64,000 nt of DNA from Tissierellia bacterium (GTDB taxonomy: Bacteria > Bacillota > Clostridia > Tissierellales > Peptoniphilaceae): positions 1 to 64,000 of the forward strand of contig JAUNUQ010000013.1 of NCBI GenBank assembly GCA_030538075.1, written 5' to 3'. A model generated the notes under the pieces. It was given only the letters and a program-made list of their open reading frames with translations, ran no database searches and was not told the origin of the DNA. The translations under genes and the position numbers were made by a program. Shown here in pieces: positions 52,860-62,400 of the stretch. The number at the start of each line of letters is the position of its first letter. Position 1 is the stretch's first letter.

Positions 52860-53681
52860 ATGTCAGTTATCACAATGAAATCATTATTGGAGGCCGGTGT
52901 ACACTTTGGCCACCAAACCAGAAGATGGAACCCCAAGATGGGCAAGTATATCTTCACGGAGAGAAACGGGATCTACATCATCGACCTACAAAAGACGGTA
53001 AAGAAGATGGAAGAGGCCTACAATGTCACAAAAGAAGTCATCGGTCGCGGTGGCAGCATTCTATTTGTCGGCACGAAAAAACAAGCACAAGAAGCCATCG
53101 AAACAGAAGCGAAGAGAAGTGGTCAGCACTATGTCAGCCAGAGATGGCTCGGAGGCATGTTGACAAACTATGGCACCATCCGCAAGAGAATTGATCGGCT
53201 CCATGAACTGGAGCAAATGGAAGAGGATAATGTCTTCAGCCTATTGCCCAAGAAGGAAGTCATTCGCCTCCGACACGAGCGCGACAGATTGGAGAAATTC
53301 CTAGGCGGTATTAAGCATATGACCAAACTACCGGATCTGATGTATGTGGTGGACCCGAAGAAGGAAAAGATCGCCGTCAATGAGGCGAGAATTCTGGGCA
53401 TCCCCGTAATTGGCATCGTAGATACGAACTGTGATCCAGATGAAGTGGACTATCCAATTCCTGGAAATGACGACGCCATTCGTGCTGTGAAGCTGTTGAC
53501 GGGAACGATCGCCAATGCAGTGATCGAATCCAATCAAGGCGCACAATACGATGAGCCAGAAGAAGTGAAAGCTCCTGTCGTAGAAGAAACAGCAGAAGAG
53601 GCTCCGGAAGAAGAAGTAGCAGAAGACGAGTTGGAAAACTCGATTGAAATAGAAGTAGAAGTAGAAGTCGAAGCAGAATAG
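52860..53681 (+). CDS. rpsB: Ribosomal protein uS2
   Basis: The 273-residue protein starts [20 protein letters not shown], the uS2 signature. Others are [13 protein letters not shown] and [22 protein letters not shown] (the latter over about residues 190-212). A highly acidic tail (about 232-273, mostly Glu and Val) extends it beyond the usual length. AAGGAGG lies 5 bases before ATG 52860. It is followed by tsf, the standard pair. Confidence 0.97.
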   Translation: MSVITMKSLLEAGVHFGHQTRRWNPKMGKYIFTERNGIYIIDLQKTVKKMEEAYNVTKEVIGRGGSILFVGTKKQAQEAIETEAKRSGQHYVSQRWLGGMLTNYGTIRKRIDRLHELEQMEEDNVFSLLPKKEVIRLRHERDRLEKFLGGIKHMTKLPDLMYVVDPKKEKIAVNEARILGIPVIGIVDTNCDPDEVDYPIPGNDDAIRAVKLLTGTIANAVIESNQGAQYDEPEEVKAPVVEETAEEAPEEEVAEDELENSIEIEVEVEVEAE

Positions 53682-53693
53682 GACTCAGAGAAT

Positions 53694-53731
53694 AGGGTAA
53701 GGGTACAAAGGTCTCTTTTTGCTCTTACCTT
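53694..53731 (+). terminator. Weak hairpin between rpsB and tsf
   Basis: AGGGTAAG pairs with CTTACCTT around a 22-base loop, followed by AT-rich sequence. It may be a partial terminator reducing tsf expression relative to rpsB. Confidence 0.35.
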
Positions 53732-53753
53732 AATTATTATACAGGAGGATGGA

Positions 53754-54425
53754 ATGGCTTATACAGCAGCAGAAGTTAAGGAGCTCCGTGCCAGAACCGG
53801 AGCAGGTATGATGGACTGCAAGAATGCATTGGTGGCAACCGATGGCGACATCGAAAAAGCGATTGAGTGGCTGAGAGAAAAAGGACTGTCTGGAGCGGAA
53901 AAGAAAGCTGGTAGAATCGCATCAGAAGGTATTGTAGAAGCCTATATCCACAGCGGACGTATCGGCGTTTTAATCGAAGTGAACACGGAGACGGACTTCG
54001 TAGCAAAGAACGAAGACTTTAAAAAATTCGTCAAGGACATGGCCATGCAAGTGGCGGCATCCAACCCACAATATGTGAGCCGTGATGAAGTGCCAGAGAG
54101 TGTCATCGAAAACGAAAAGCATATTCTGGTCACCCAGGCTTTAAATGAGTCGGAAGGCAAGAACATCCCAGAAGATAAGGCCAAGATGATCGCTGAGAAA
54201 AAGGTCGTCGGCAGAATGGAAAAGTTCTTCGAAGAGCGCTGCCTGATGGAACAAGACTTCATCCGTGAACCAGATGTGAAGGTGGAGACGGTATTGACGA
54301 ATCTGATTGCCAAAATCGGAGAGAATATCAAGATCCGTAGATTCACTCGCTATGAAGTCGGTGAAGGTTTAGAGAAGAGAGAAGAGAACTTCGCAGACGA
54401 AGTGGCAAAACAAATCAATAAATAA
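53754..54425 (+). CDS. tsf: Elongation factor Ts, short form
   Basis: The protein has an N-terminal UBA-like domain (VKELRARTGAGMMDCKNAL, residues about 8-26), the TDFVAKNEDF motif (about 80-89) and a C-terminal coiled-coil-like region. At 223 residues it is shorter than the roughly 280-300 residue EF-Ts of B. subtilis or E. coli and resembles the short Thermus-type form in having a reduced core. EF-Ts recharges EF-Tu with GTP. Reading frame and stop look sound, so the length is probably genuine. Confidence 0.95.
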   Translation: MAYTAAEVKELRARTGAGMMDCKNALVATDGDIEKAIEWLREKGLSGAEKKAGRIASEGIVEAYIHSGRIGVLIEVNTETDFVAKNEDFKKFVKDMAMQVAASNPQYVSRDEVPESVIENEKHILVTQALNESEGKNIPEDKAKMIAEKKVVGRMEKFFEERCLMEQDFIREPDVKVETVLTNLIAKIGENIKIRRFTRYEVGEGLEKREENFADEVAKQINK

Positions 54426-54430
54426 CCAAT

Positions 54431-54544
54431 AAGCCATTGCATGATCGGCGAGTATTGAAGAGGCTCTATTTCGGATGAGTTCTTCTAACTCCTTCGAATC
54501 TCTGATTCGATTGATGAAGCCAACCGAATTGCAATGGCTTTTTT
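54431..54544 (+). terminator. Long-range terminator in the tsf-pyrH gap
   Basis: AAGCCATTGCA (54431-54441) and TGCAATGGCTT (54530-54540) are perfectly complementary and the right arm runs into a T-tract. About 88 bases lie between, including CGG/CCG extensions and smaller inverted repeats (TTCGAATC/GATTCGA). The layout resembles a terminator with a structured insert, or an attenuator upstream of pyrH. Confidence 0.6.
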
Positions 54545-54573
54545 ATAGGCTTTTACCAAGTCAGGAGGTGCAA

Positions 54574-55281
54574 ATGACACCATTATATAAACGGATTATA
54601 TTGAAACTGAGCGGTGAGGCCCTGTCAGGTGATAGGGGATTTGGGCTCGACGATCAGACGATCCACGAGATATGCTCTGTGATTAAGCGCGTCAATGAAC
54701 AGGGCGTGGAAGTGGCCATTGTCGTCGGCGGAGGCAATTATTGGAGGGGTAAGACTTCGACGCTGATGGATCGAAGCACATCGGACAATATGGGAATGCT
54801 GGGCACGGTAATCAATGCCCTCCGATTGCAGGCCTCATTAGAGGAGATGGATGTGGATACGAGAGTACAAACCGCCATTGAAATGCAGCAGGTGGCAGAA
54901 CCGTATATCCGCAGGCGGGCCATTCGCCATCTGGAGAAGGGGAGAATTGTCATATTTGGAGCTGGATCTGGACTGCCCTATTTCTCAACGGATACCACAG
55001 CAGCCCTTCGAGCGGCGGAGATCGATGCGGATGTCATCTTGATTGGCAAGCGGGGAGTGGACGGAGTCTATGATAGCGATCCCAAACACAATCCAAATGC
55101 AAAAAAATATGATTCCCTGACCTATATTGATATTCTCAATCAGGGATTGGGTATAATGGACTCAACAGCAACATCTCTGTGCATGGATAATCAGATCCCC
55201 GTGATCGTATTTGGGATCGATGATCCGACGAATCTCCTTCGGATCTTCGAGGGTGAAACCATCGGCACAGTGATTGGATAA
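54574..55281 (+). CDS. pyrH: UMP kinase
   Basis: The 235-residue enzyme begins [16 protein letters not shown], the PyrH phosphate-binding start, followed by [10 protein letters not shown] (about residues 50-59) and [20 protein letters not shown] (about 127-146). It phosphorylates UMP to UDP as a hexamer. AGGAGGT lies 4 bases before ATG 54574. A longer in-frame extension upstream lies inside the terminator structure and is rejected. Confidence 0.96.
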   Translation: MTPLYKRIILKLSGEALSGDRGFGLDDQTIHEICSVIKRVNEQGVEVAIVVGGGNYWRGKTSTLMDRSTSDNMGMLGTVINALRLQASLEEMDVDTRVQTAIEMQQVAEPYIRRRAIRHLEKGRIVIFGAGSGLPYFSTDTTAALRAAEIDADVILIGKRGVDGVYDSDPKHNPNAKKYDSLTYIDILNQGLGIMDSTATSLCMDNQIPVIVFGIDDPTNLLRIFEGETIGTVIG

Positions 55282-55297
55282 TAAGGGGGAGACTGAA

Positions 55298-55855
55298 ATG
55301 TATAAACCGGTTATTAAGGAATTAGACGAGAGACTAGAGAAGACCATTATCGCGCTGAAGGAAGAGCTACAATCCATCCGTGCAGGTAGGGCCAATCCCG
55401 CCTTGGTGGAGAAGATGATGATCGACTATTATGGAGTGCCAACGCCTTTGATGCAATGTGCTTCGATCTCCGTACCCGAGGCGAGACTATTGGTCATTCA
55501 GCCCTGGGATGCCAGCTTGATCAAGGAAATTGAGAAGGAGATTCAAAAATCGGATCTGGGGATTACTCCGTCCAATGACGGAAAGCTGATCCGCCTGCCC
55601 TTCCCAGTGCTCACGGAAGAGCGTAGAAGGGATTTGACCAAGGTCGCTAAGAAGATTTCTGAAAACTCCAAGGTGAGCCTGCGCAATACGCGAAGGGATG
55701 CCATGGACAAGGTGAAGAAACTGGAGAAGGAAAACTCCTTGCCGGAGGATGAGCGCAAGACTGCAGAAGATGAGATTCAAAAGCTCATCGATAAGTACAC
55801 GAAGCAGGTTGACGAAATTCTGAAGGCGAAGGAAGATGAACTGCTGGAAATCTAG
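55298..55855 (+). CDS. frr: Ribosome recycling factor
   Basis: The 185-residue protein is full length for RRF: an N-terminal helix, RAGRANPALVEKMMIDYYG (about residues 29-47), the LVIQPWDASLIKEIEKEI motif of the second domain, and the long C-terminal helices starting RRRDLTKVAKKISENSKVS. With EF-G it splits post-termination ribosomes. GGGGGAGA precedes ATG 55298. It forms an operon with pyrH and uppS. Confidence 0.97.
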   Translation: MYKPVIKELDERLEKTIIALKEELQSIRAGRANPALVEKMMIDYYGVPTPLMQCASISVPEARLLVIQPWDASLIKEIEKEIQKSDLGITPSNDGKLIRLPFPVLTEERRRDLTKVAKKISENSKVSLRNTRRDAMDKVKKLEKENSLPEDERKTAEDEIQKLIDKYTKQVDEILKAKEDELLEI

Positions 55856-55898
55856 TAGGAAATAAGATTCAAAATGATGAGCAATGGGAGGCTGACCG

Positions 55899-56627
55899 AT
55901 GACGGACCAAATCCATAGGCTGGATAAAGAGAATATTCCAAAGCATATCTGTATCATTATGGATGGGAATGGTCGATGGGCCACCTCCCGGATGATGCCC
56001 AGGTCCTTTGGTCACAAGAAGGGCATGGAGCGCGTAGTGGAGATTGTGGAGAGCTGCCGCAAGCTGGGGATCAAACATCTGAGCTTATATGCCTTTTCTA
56101 CCGAGAACTGGAAGAGGCCCAAGGCAGAAGTCAATGCCCTGATGGGGCTTTTGGTCAGCTATATCCGCGCTCAACTCAACCGGCTGATCGATCACGGCGT
56201 TCGGGTGCGGATCATGGGGGATATCACCCCCTTGCCCGAGCTACCAAGGGCGGAAGTGCTTCGAGCGATGGAAGAAACCCAGCATTTATCGGATATGACC
56301 TTGAATATCGGCATCAATTACGGTGGTCGAGACGAGATCCTCCACGCCACCAGAGAACTGGTCCACCGAGCGGAGAGGGGCGAGCTGAAGGCCTCTGATC
56401 TGACGAGGGAAATGCTGGAAGATCTACTCTACACCTCCCATGGCCCGGATCCTGATCTATTGATTCGGCCAGGTGGTGAACAGCGAATCAGCAATTTCAT
56501 GATCTACCAGATCGCCTATTCGGAGTTGTATTTTACCGATGTACTCTGGCCGGACTTCGATGAGGCACAGCTCATCAAGGCGATCGACTCATATCAAAAT
56601 CGAAACCGAAGATTTGGGGGAGTTTAA
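55899..56627 (+). CDS. uppS: Undecaprenyl diphosphate synthase
   Basis: The 242-residue cis-prenyltransferase has CIIMDGNGRWA (about residues 17-27) with the catalytic Asp, LYAFSTENWKRP (about 66-77) and the C-terminal DLLIRPGGEQRISNF (about 190-204). It makes the C55 lipid carrier for cell wall precursors from isoprenoid units; ispG in the same cluster supplies the precursors. The stop and the cdsA ATG share one base. Confidence 0.96.
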   Translation: MTDQIHRLDKENIPKHICIIMDGNGRWATSRMMPRSFGHKKGMERVVEIVESCRKLGIKHLSLYAFSTENWKRPKAEVNALMGLLVSYIRAQLNRLIDHGVRVRIMGDITPLPELPRAEVLRAMEETQHLSDMTLNIGINYGGRDEILHATRELVHRAERGELKASDLTREMLEDLLYTSHGPDPDLLIRPGGEQRISNFMIYQIAYSELYFTDVLWPDFDEAQLIKAIDSYQNRNRRFGGV

Positions 56628-57403
56628 TGAATAAGCTGATCACAAGGACGATTAGCGGAATTGGTCTGGTGCTCCTCGTCCTATTTTTTACCTTGCGAGG
56701 AGGTTTGTACCTCTTTTGGGCCACCGCTATCATCACGGCGGTAGCCGCCTATGAATTTCATCGAGCTTCTGCCCGAATGGGATATGTGTATCCACTATCC
56801 CTTCAATTGGTGCTGGGCTTCGCTTTGAATGTCTTCGTTTTGATGGATCGACAGGTGTGGGTACAGGCGATCCCTGGAGTCCTCATCATCCTCTCGATGA
56901 TCTATATCACCTTCGGGACCAAATACCGCGCGGAGGATATGATGATGTTTCTATTCTCCTTTTTGTATATCAACTACCTACTCAGTTATATGCTGCGTTT
57001 TGAATCTCCGGTACAGCTCCAACTCGTATACTGCTGTGCTTGGGGGACAGACACTTTTGCCTATCTAGGTGGAGCCATCGCCGGTAGGCACAAATTGATC
57101 GAGAGGCTCAGCCCCAATAAGACCATCGAGGGTTCCATCAGTGGTGTATTGGGATCTGTGCTAGTGGTCTATCTCTTGTCCCGTCTCGATTTGATCGAAT
57201 TTAATTGGGGGATTGTGCTCATCGCAGTGATCGGATCGATCATGTCCCAAATAGGAGACCTGAGCGCCTCTTATATCAAACGCCGAGCGGGAATCAAGGA
57301 CTATGGAAATATCATCATGGGCCATGGCGGGGTACTGGACCGTTTTGATTCCATCCTATTCGCCATCCCCACGGTCTATATACTGACCCATCTACTACTC
57401 TAG
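56627..57403 (+). CDS. cdsA: Phosphatidate cytidylyltransferase
   Basis: A 258-residue membrane protein with about seven helices and the CDP-diglyceride synthase signature: SPNKTIEGSISGVLGS (about residues 159-174), SQIGDLSASYIKRRAGIKDYG (two segments, about 205-225) and GHGGVLDRFDS (about 229-239). It makes CDP-diacylglycerol for phospholipids. It follows uppS with a one-base overlap. The expected dxr gene does not follow; rseP does. Confidence 0.96.
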   Translation: MNKLITRTISGIGLVLLVLFFTLRGGLYLFWATAIITAVAAYEFHRASARMGYVYPLSLQLVLGFALNVFVLMDRQVWVQAIPGVLIILSMIYITFGTKYRAEDMMMFLFSFLYINYLLSYMLRFESPVQLQLVYCCAWGTDTFAYLGGAIAGRHKLIERLSPNKTIEGSISGVLGSVLVVYLLSRLDLIEFNWGIVLIAVIGSIMSQIGDLSASYIKRRAGIKDYGNIIMGHGGVLDRFDSILFAIPTVYILTHLLL

Positions 57404-57412
57404 GAGGAGTTT

Positions 57413-58423
57413 ATGCTTTCGACTATTCTGACAGCAGTGACGGCCATATTGGTCTTTCTGCTGGTCATCATCATACATGAATTTGGTCACTTTGCAGTGG
57501 CTAAACTCGTCGGCATTCGAGTCAATGAGTTTGCCATCGGCATGGGGCCGAAGTTATTGGATAAAAAGGGGCCGGAAACCCAATACACTCTAAGGGCATT
57601 CCCCATTGGCGGCTATGTTGCAATGGAAGGAGAGGAGGAGTCCTCCTCGGATCCCAGAAGTTTTGGAAAGGCGAGTGTCGCCAAGAGAATTGCAGTCGTC
57701 GTCGCGGGAGCCATGATGAATTTCCTGTTGGCGATTGTCGTGCTTTTTTTAGTTGGGCTCTATCTAGGAGAGCCGACGACGACAATAGCCAGTTTTACTG
57801 AGAATGCACCGGCGCAAAAGGCCGGCATGGAACTGGGAGATGATATCCTCCAGGTGGACGGCGTGCAAACACCCACTTGGGAGGATGTGATTGTGGCGAT
57901 ACGATCCGCAGAGAAGGAGTCCATATCGGTGCAGGTACAGCGAGCGGATGAGGTCGTGGAGCTGGAGATTCCCTTGGACGAGAATGGACAGATTGGGATC
58001 ATCAGGGGCACGCATCGTTCTCTAGGCGGGGCGATCCGCTATAGCATGTCGACCTTTTTTATGCTTCTCGCACAGTTGATAGGCTTTTTTCAAACCCTAC
58101 TTCGAGGTGGTGTGGGCCTATCCGATGTCTCAGGGCCAGTGGGCATCGTCGTAGTCATCGGCCAAGCCGCCAGTGCAGGTCTATTTAATGTGCTCCTACT
58201 ACTCGCCTTTATCAATATCAATGTGGGCTTTTTTAATCTACTGCCAATTCCAGCTCTGGACGGCTCAAAGATCCTATTGCTTTTGCTGGAGAAACTACGA
58301 GGAAAGCCGATCTCCGTAGAAAAGGAGAGCATGATCAACTTGATTGGCTTTATCTTTCTAATAGGGCTGTTAATACTGGTGACTTTTAAAGATATCATGA
58401 CCTTGGGATCCATAGGAGGCTGA
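57413..58423 (+). CDS. rseP: Site-2 membrane metalloprotease RseP/RasP
   Basis: The 336-residue zinc protease has HEFGH (about residues 23-27) in the first helix, a PDZ domain (about 125-195, QKAGMELGDDILQVDGV) and the second metal-site motif NLLPIPALDG (about 276-285). Four helices complete the S2P fold. It cleaves membrane-bound substrates such as anti-sigma factors within the membrane. The anti-sigma-like protein encoded at 31-32 kb is a possible client, which is speculation. Confidence 0.95.
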   Translation: MLSTILTAVTAILVFLLVIIIHEFGHFAVAKLVGIRVNEFAIGMGPKLLDKKGPETQYTLRAFPIGGYVAMEGEEESSSDPRSFGKASVAKRIAVVVAGAMMNFLLAIVVLFLVGLYLGEPTTTIASFTENAPAQKAGMELGDDILQVDGVQTPTWEDVIVAIRSAEKESISVQVQRADEVVELEIPLDENGQIGIIRGTHRSLGGAIRYSMSTFFMLLAQLIGFFQTLLRGGVGLSDVSGPVGIVVVIGQAASAGLFNVLLLLAFININVGFFNLLPIPALDGSKILLLLLEKLRGKPISVEKESMINLIGFIFLIGLLILVTFKDIMTLGSIGG

Positions 58424-58424
58424 G

Positions 58425-59477
58425 ATGATCCATCGCAGAGAGACAAAAAAAATACAAGTCGGCAATATCGGAGTCGGTGGGGATTCCCCAATTACAGTAC
58501 AGAGCATGACCAATACGATCACTGCAGATATTCCGGCGACGGTGGCGCAGATTCACAGCTTGGAAGCTGCCGGATGTGATATCATCCGCTGTGCGATCAA
58601 CGACGAAGAGGACGCTGTGGCGATCCGGGAGATTAAGCGACAGATCCGAATCCCCTTGATTGCGGATATCCAATTTGATCATCGTCTGGGATTATATGCA
58701 GTTGAGAATGGCTGTGACTGTCTGCGGATCAACCCTGGCAATATCGGCTCAAAGGAGCAGGTGATCCAGGTGGTGGAGCGTTGTAAGGAATACCGTGTTC
58801 CCATCCGGATCGGGGTGAACTCCGGCTCAATCCACAGGGAAATTCTCCAAAAATATGGCGGTGTCAATACAGATTCCCTGGTCGAATCGGCTTTGCAAGA
58901 GATTCGAACCCTAGAGGAATTGGATTTTTACGATATAAAGATTTCGATCAAGTCCAGCAATGTGGTGACGATGATCGAAGTGTATCAGAAGATCAGTGAG
59001 CTTGTGAATTATCCCCTTCATCTAGGTGTCACTGAGGCGGGTCCAGCGCGAAGTGGGAGTGTAAAATCGAGTATCGGGATTGGAACCCTATTATATATGG
59101 GAATTGGGGACACGATACGGGTCTCTTTGACGACAGATCCCGTCGAGGAAATCCGCATTGGTCGAGAGATCCTCAGATCTTTGGGTCTACTCAAAGAAGG
59201 GGTGGATCTGATCTCCTGTCCCACCTGTAGCAGGACCAAGGTGAATTTGATTGACCTGATCCAAAGGGCGGAGGAGCGATTGGCAACTGTGGATAAGAAC
59301 CTGAGTGTCGCCATCATGGGCTGTCCTGTCAATGGGCCAGGAGAGGCGAAAGAAGCAGATCTTGGGATCGCCTGTACAAATGGATATGGAGTGCTCTTTA
59401 AAAAGGGAAAGGTCATCCGTCAAGTGGAGGAACAGCAGCTCTTGGAGGCGATGATGGAAGAACTGGACAGGATGTGA
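58425..59477 (+). CDS. ispG: 4-hydroxy-3-methylbut-2-enyl diphosphate synthase
   Basis: The 350-residue enzyme has GGDSPITVQSMTNT (residues 16-29), NPGNIGSKEQ (about 106-115) and the iron-sulfur cysteines in CPTCSRTK (about 265-272) and GCPVNGPGEA (about 301-310). It performs the penultimate step of the MEP isoprenoid pathway using a 4Fe-4S cluster. AGGAGGCTGAG precedes the ATG. Its presence implies that dxr is encoded elsewhere. Confidence 0.96.
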   Translation: MIHRRETKKIQVGNIGVGGDSPITVQSMTNTITADIPATVAQIHSLEAAGCDIIRCAINDEEDAVAIREIKRQIRIPLIADIQFDHRLGLYAVENGCDCLRINPGNIGSKEQVIQVVERCKEYRVPIRIGVNSGSIHREILQKYGGVNTDSLVESALQEIRTLEELDFYDIKISIKSSNVVTMIEVYQKISELVNYPLHLGVTEAGPARSGSVKSSIGIGTLLYMGIGDTIRVSLTTDPVEEIRIGREILRSLGLLKEGVDLISCPTCSRTKVNLIDLIQRAEERLATVDKNLSVAIMGCPVNGPGEAKEADLGIACTNGYGVLFKKGKVIRQVEEQQLLEAMMEELDRM

Positions 59478-59483
59478 TTGAGA

Positions 59484-62400
59484 ATGTTAAACCATGATCT
59501 GTTTACAGAATTTGATTTTTTAGAGTCCGTAGAAAAGGTCGAATACCAGGAAGACGCGCGAAAGCTGTCCCTTCGTTTTAAGGTGTCCCGCCGAATCTCC
59601 AAGGAAGAACATGAGAGTCTCCATCGTAGACTCTCTTCTCTTTTGCAGGAGACGACCTTGGTGATTGGATACGATTGGGGTCAGCAGGAACTATCTGAGG
59701 AAGAGTTCTTAAATGCGTTATTGACCCATTTTCAGGAACAGTATCCCATGTTACAAAGTGAGGATTGTCAGCTTCGAAGAATTCCCCAAGAGGATCGGGT
59801 CATCTTACAAACCCCCAATGAGATGTTGAAAAAATACATCGAATCCAGAGATATTCCCAAGGAAATGCAGAATTTATTGTATCGGGAAATCGGAAGACAG
59901 ATCGCAGTGGAAGTCCGAAGTGGGGGGAGCTTGGATCGAGATGATTTCTTGGAAAAGACCGCAGAGGCGGAGAAGCTGGCCACAGTGAAGATGGCTAAAG
60001 CGCAAGGGGTTACGCAAAAGCCGACGAGGAAGAAGGCAGCACCGGAACAGGCTTTAATCGGAAAGCGGATTACCGAAACGCCTATCCCCATCTCCTCTCT
60101 CAACGAGGAGACTTATATGCCCACGGTCTCCGGCATGGTATTTGGCTTGGACTATCGTCCGATCAAAGATGGGAAGACCATCGTCACTTTCTTTCTATCC
60201 GATGAGACGGGAGCCACGAGCTGTAAGGCATTTTGGTCAAAGGAATTACTGGATCGCTTCCAAGAACAAATCAGCGAGGGCACGAATGTCATACTCAAGG
60301 GAAAGTATGGTTATGACAATTTTTCAAAGGGGGAATGCATCGTCATTCAGTCCCTCTCCAAACAGAGCACTGCGTTGAAGAGCGATCTCGAGGAAGTGAA
60401 AAGGGTGGAACTGCGGATCCATACCCAGATGAGCACCCTTGACGGATTTACGGACATAACGAGCCTCTATCAGAGGGCTGCCGAGTATGGACATGATGCC
60501 TTGGCCATCACAGATGCCCATGTGGTCCAGGCCTATCCAGAGGCGATGTATAAGTCCTCGAGTACGAAGATCAAGACCATTTATGGCCTGGATGCGAAGA
60601 TCCTCTTTGACGGTCTGCCCATTCTGATGGGTGCAGAAAACCGCGAGCTCCCAAGGGAATATGTGGTCTTTGACATTGAAACGACGGGTCTTTCCACCTA
60701 CTGTGATAAGATCACGGAGATCGGTGCGGTGCGAGTTGTGGACGGGGAGATCACAGGTAGATATGGACGATTAGTGAACCCTGAGATGCAAATCGATGCC
60801 AAGATTGTCGACCTGACGGGAATCACCAATGAAATGGTCGCTGATCAGCCGACGATTGATGAGATCTTGCCGGACTTCTTAGAATTCTCCAAGGGGGCGG
60901 TATTCGTCGCCCATAATGCGGAATTTGACATCAGCTTTATCCAGGAAAACGCCTATCAACTGGGGCTGGATTTTGATGCGCCCTATATCGACACCCTATA
61001 CTTGGCGAGGGGTCTGTTTCCCGAACTGCGAAATCACAAACTGGACACTCTAGCCAAGCATTTTGAAATCAAATTGCTACAGCATCACCGAGCGGAAGAT
61101 GACGCAGAGGCGACGGCGCAAGTGATGATTCGTCTATTAGAGGAGCTTGAGAATAGGGGGATTGAAGTATCCGCAGATCTCAATCAGATTCAGACGGACT
61201 GGAATCCAGGTGCGACGAGGGACTCGAATGCTCTGATTTTAGTGGCGAAGCAGTCTGGACTAAAGAATCTCTACCAGATGATCTCCTGTTCCCATATGGA
61301 CTACTATAACCGCTCGCCTGGCATTCCCAGGGAAATACTCAGGAAAAAGAGAGAGGGTCTACTGATCGGGTCTGGAAACCTCTATGGCGAATTGGCACAG
61401 GCGATCCTGGCACATAGAAGAGAGGAAGAGCTCCACACAATCGCGCGGAATTATGACTTCTTGGAAGTGCAGCCACCGGAAAACTATGATTATCTATTGG
61501 CGAGTCGAGAGAATCGAAATGCCCTGCCGGGTAGAGCCAAGCTGGAAGAATGGATTCGAAAGACGATTGCCATTGGGAGGGAGCTGGACATTCCCGTAGT
61601 GGCCACAGGAGATGTGTATTATCTGAATCCACAGGATGCAATCTATCGTGAGATCGTAAGAACGGTACAATTTCGTCAGGACCGGAGATTGTCATCGAAT
61701 CTCTATTACAAGACCACCCAGGAGATGTTACAGCAATTCCAATTCTTGCCGAAGGAAGTCGCATATGAGATTGTCGTCACAAATTCTAGGGGGATTGCGG
61801 ATTCCATTGAAGCCGTGGAGCCGATTCCGAAAGGGACTTATCCCCCCATTATCGATAATGCAGAGGAGGACCTGCGCTCTGTGACTTATGGCAATGCCCA
61901 GGCCATCTATGGCGCCCCCCTTCCAGAACTGGTTGAAAAGAGGCTGAATAGGGAACTGGATTCCATCATTAAAAATGGCTATGCAGGCCTCTATATGATC
62001 TCCAGAAAGCTCGTCAAGAAATCCAATGAAGACGGCTATCTCGTCGGCTCAAGGGGTTCGGTGGGATCTAGTTTCGTGGCGACGATGGCGGAGATCACCG
62101 AGGTCAACCCCCTAGCTCCCCATTATGTCTGCCCAAAATGCAAGCATTCCGAATTTGTCACTGATGGATCCTATGAATCGGGAATCGATATGCCAAAGAA
62201 GGATTGTCCCTCCTGTGGAACCCTTCTCAATCAAGACGGTCATCAAATTCCATTTGAAGTCTTCTTGGGCTTTGATGGGGACAAGGAACCGGATATCGAT
62301 CTGAACTTTGCAGGGGAATACCAGCCCTATTGCCATAAATACGCCGAGGAGTTATTTGGATCGGATAAGGTGTTCCGCGCCGGTACGATTGGGACCATCA

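Noticed and set aside
54475-54573. N-terminal extension of pyrH from 54475
   Set aside because: It lies within the terminator-like structure; ATG 54574 has a proper AGGAGGT and gives the normal PyrH N-terminus.
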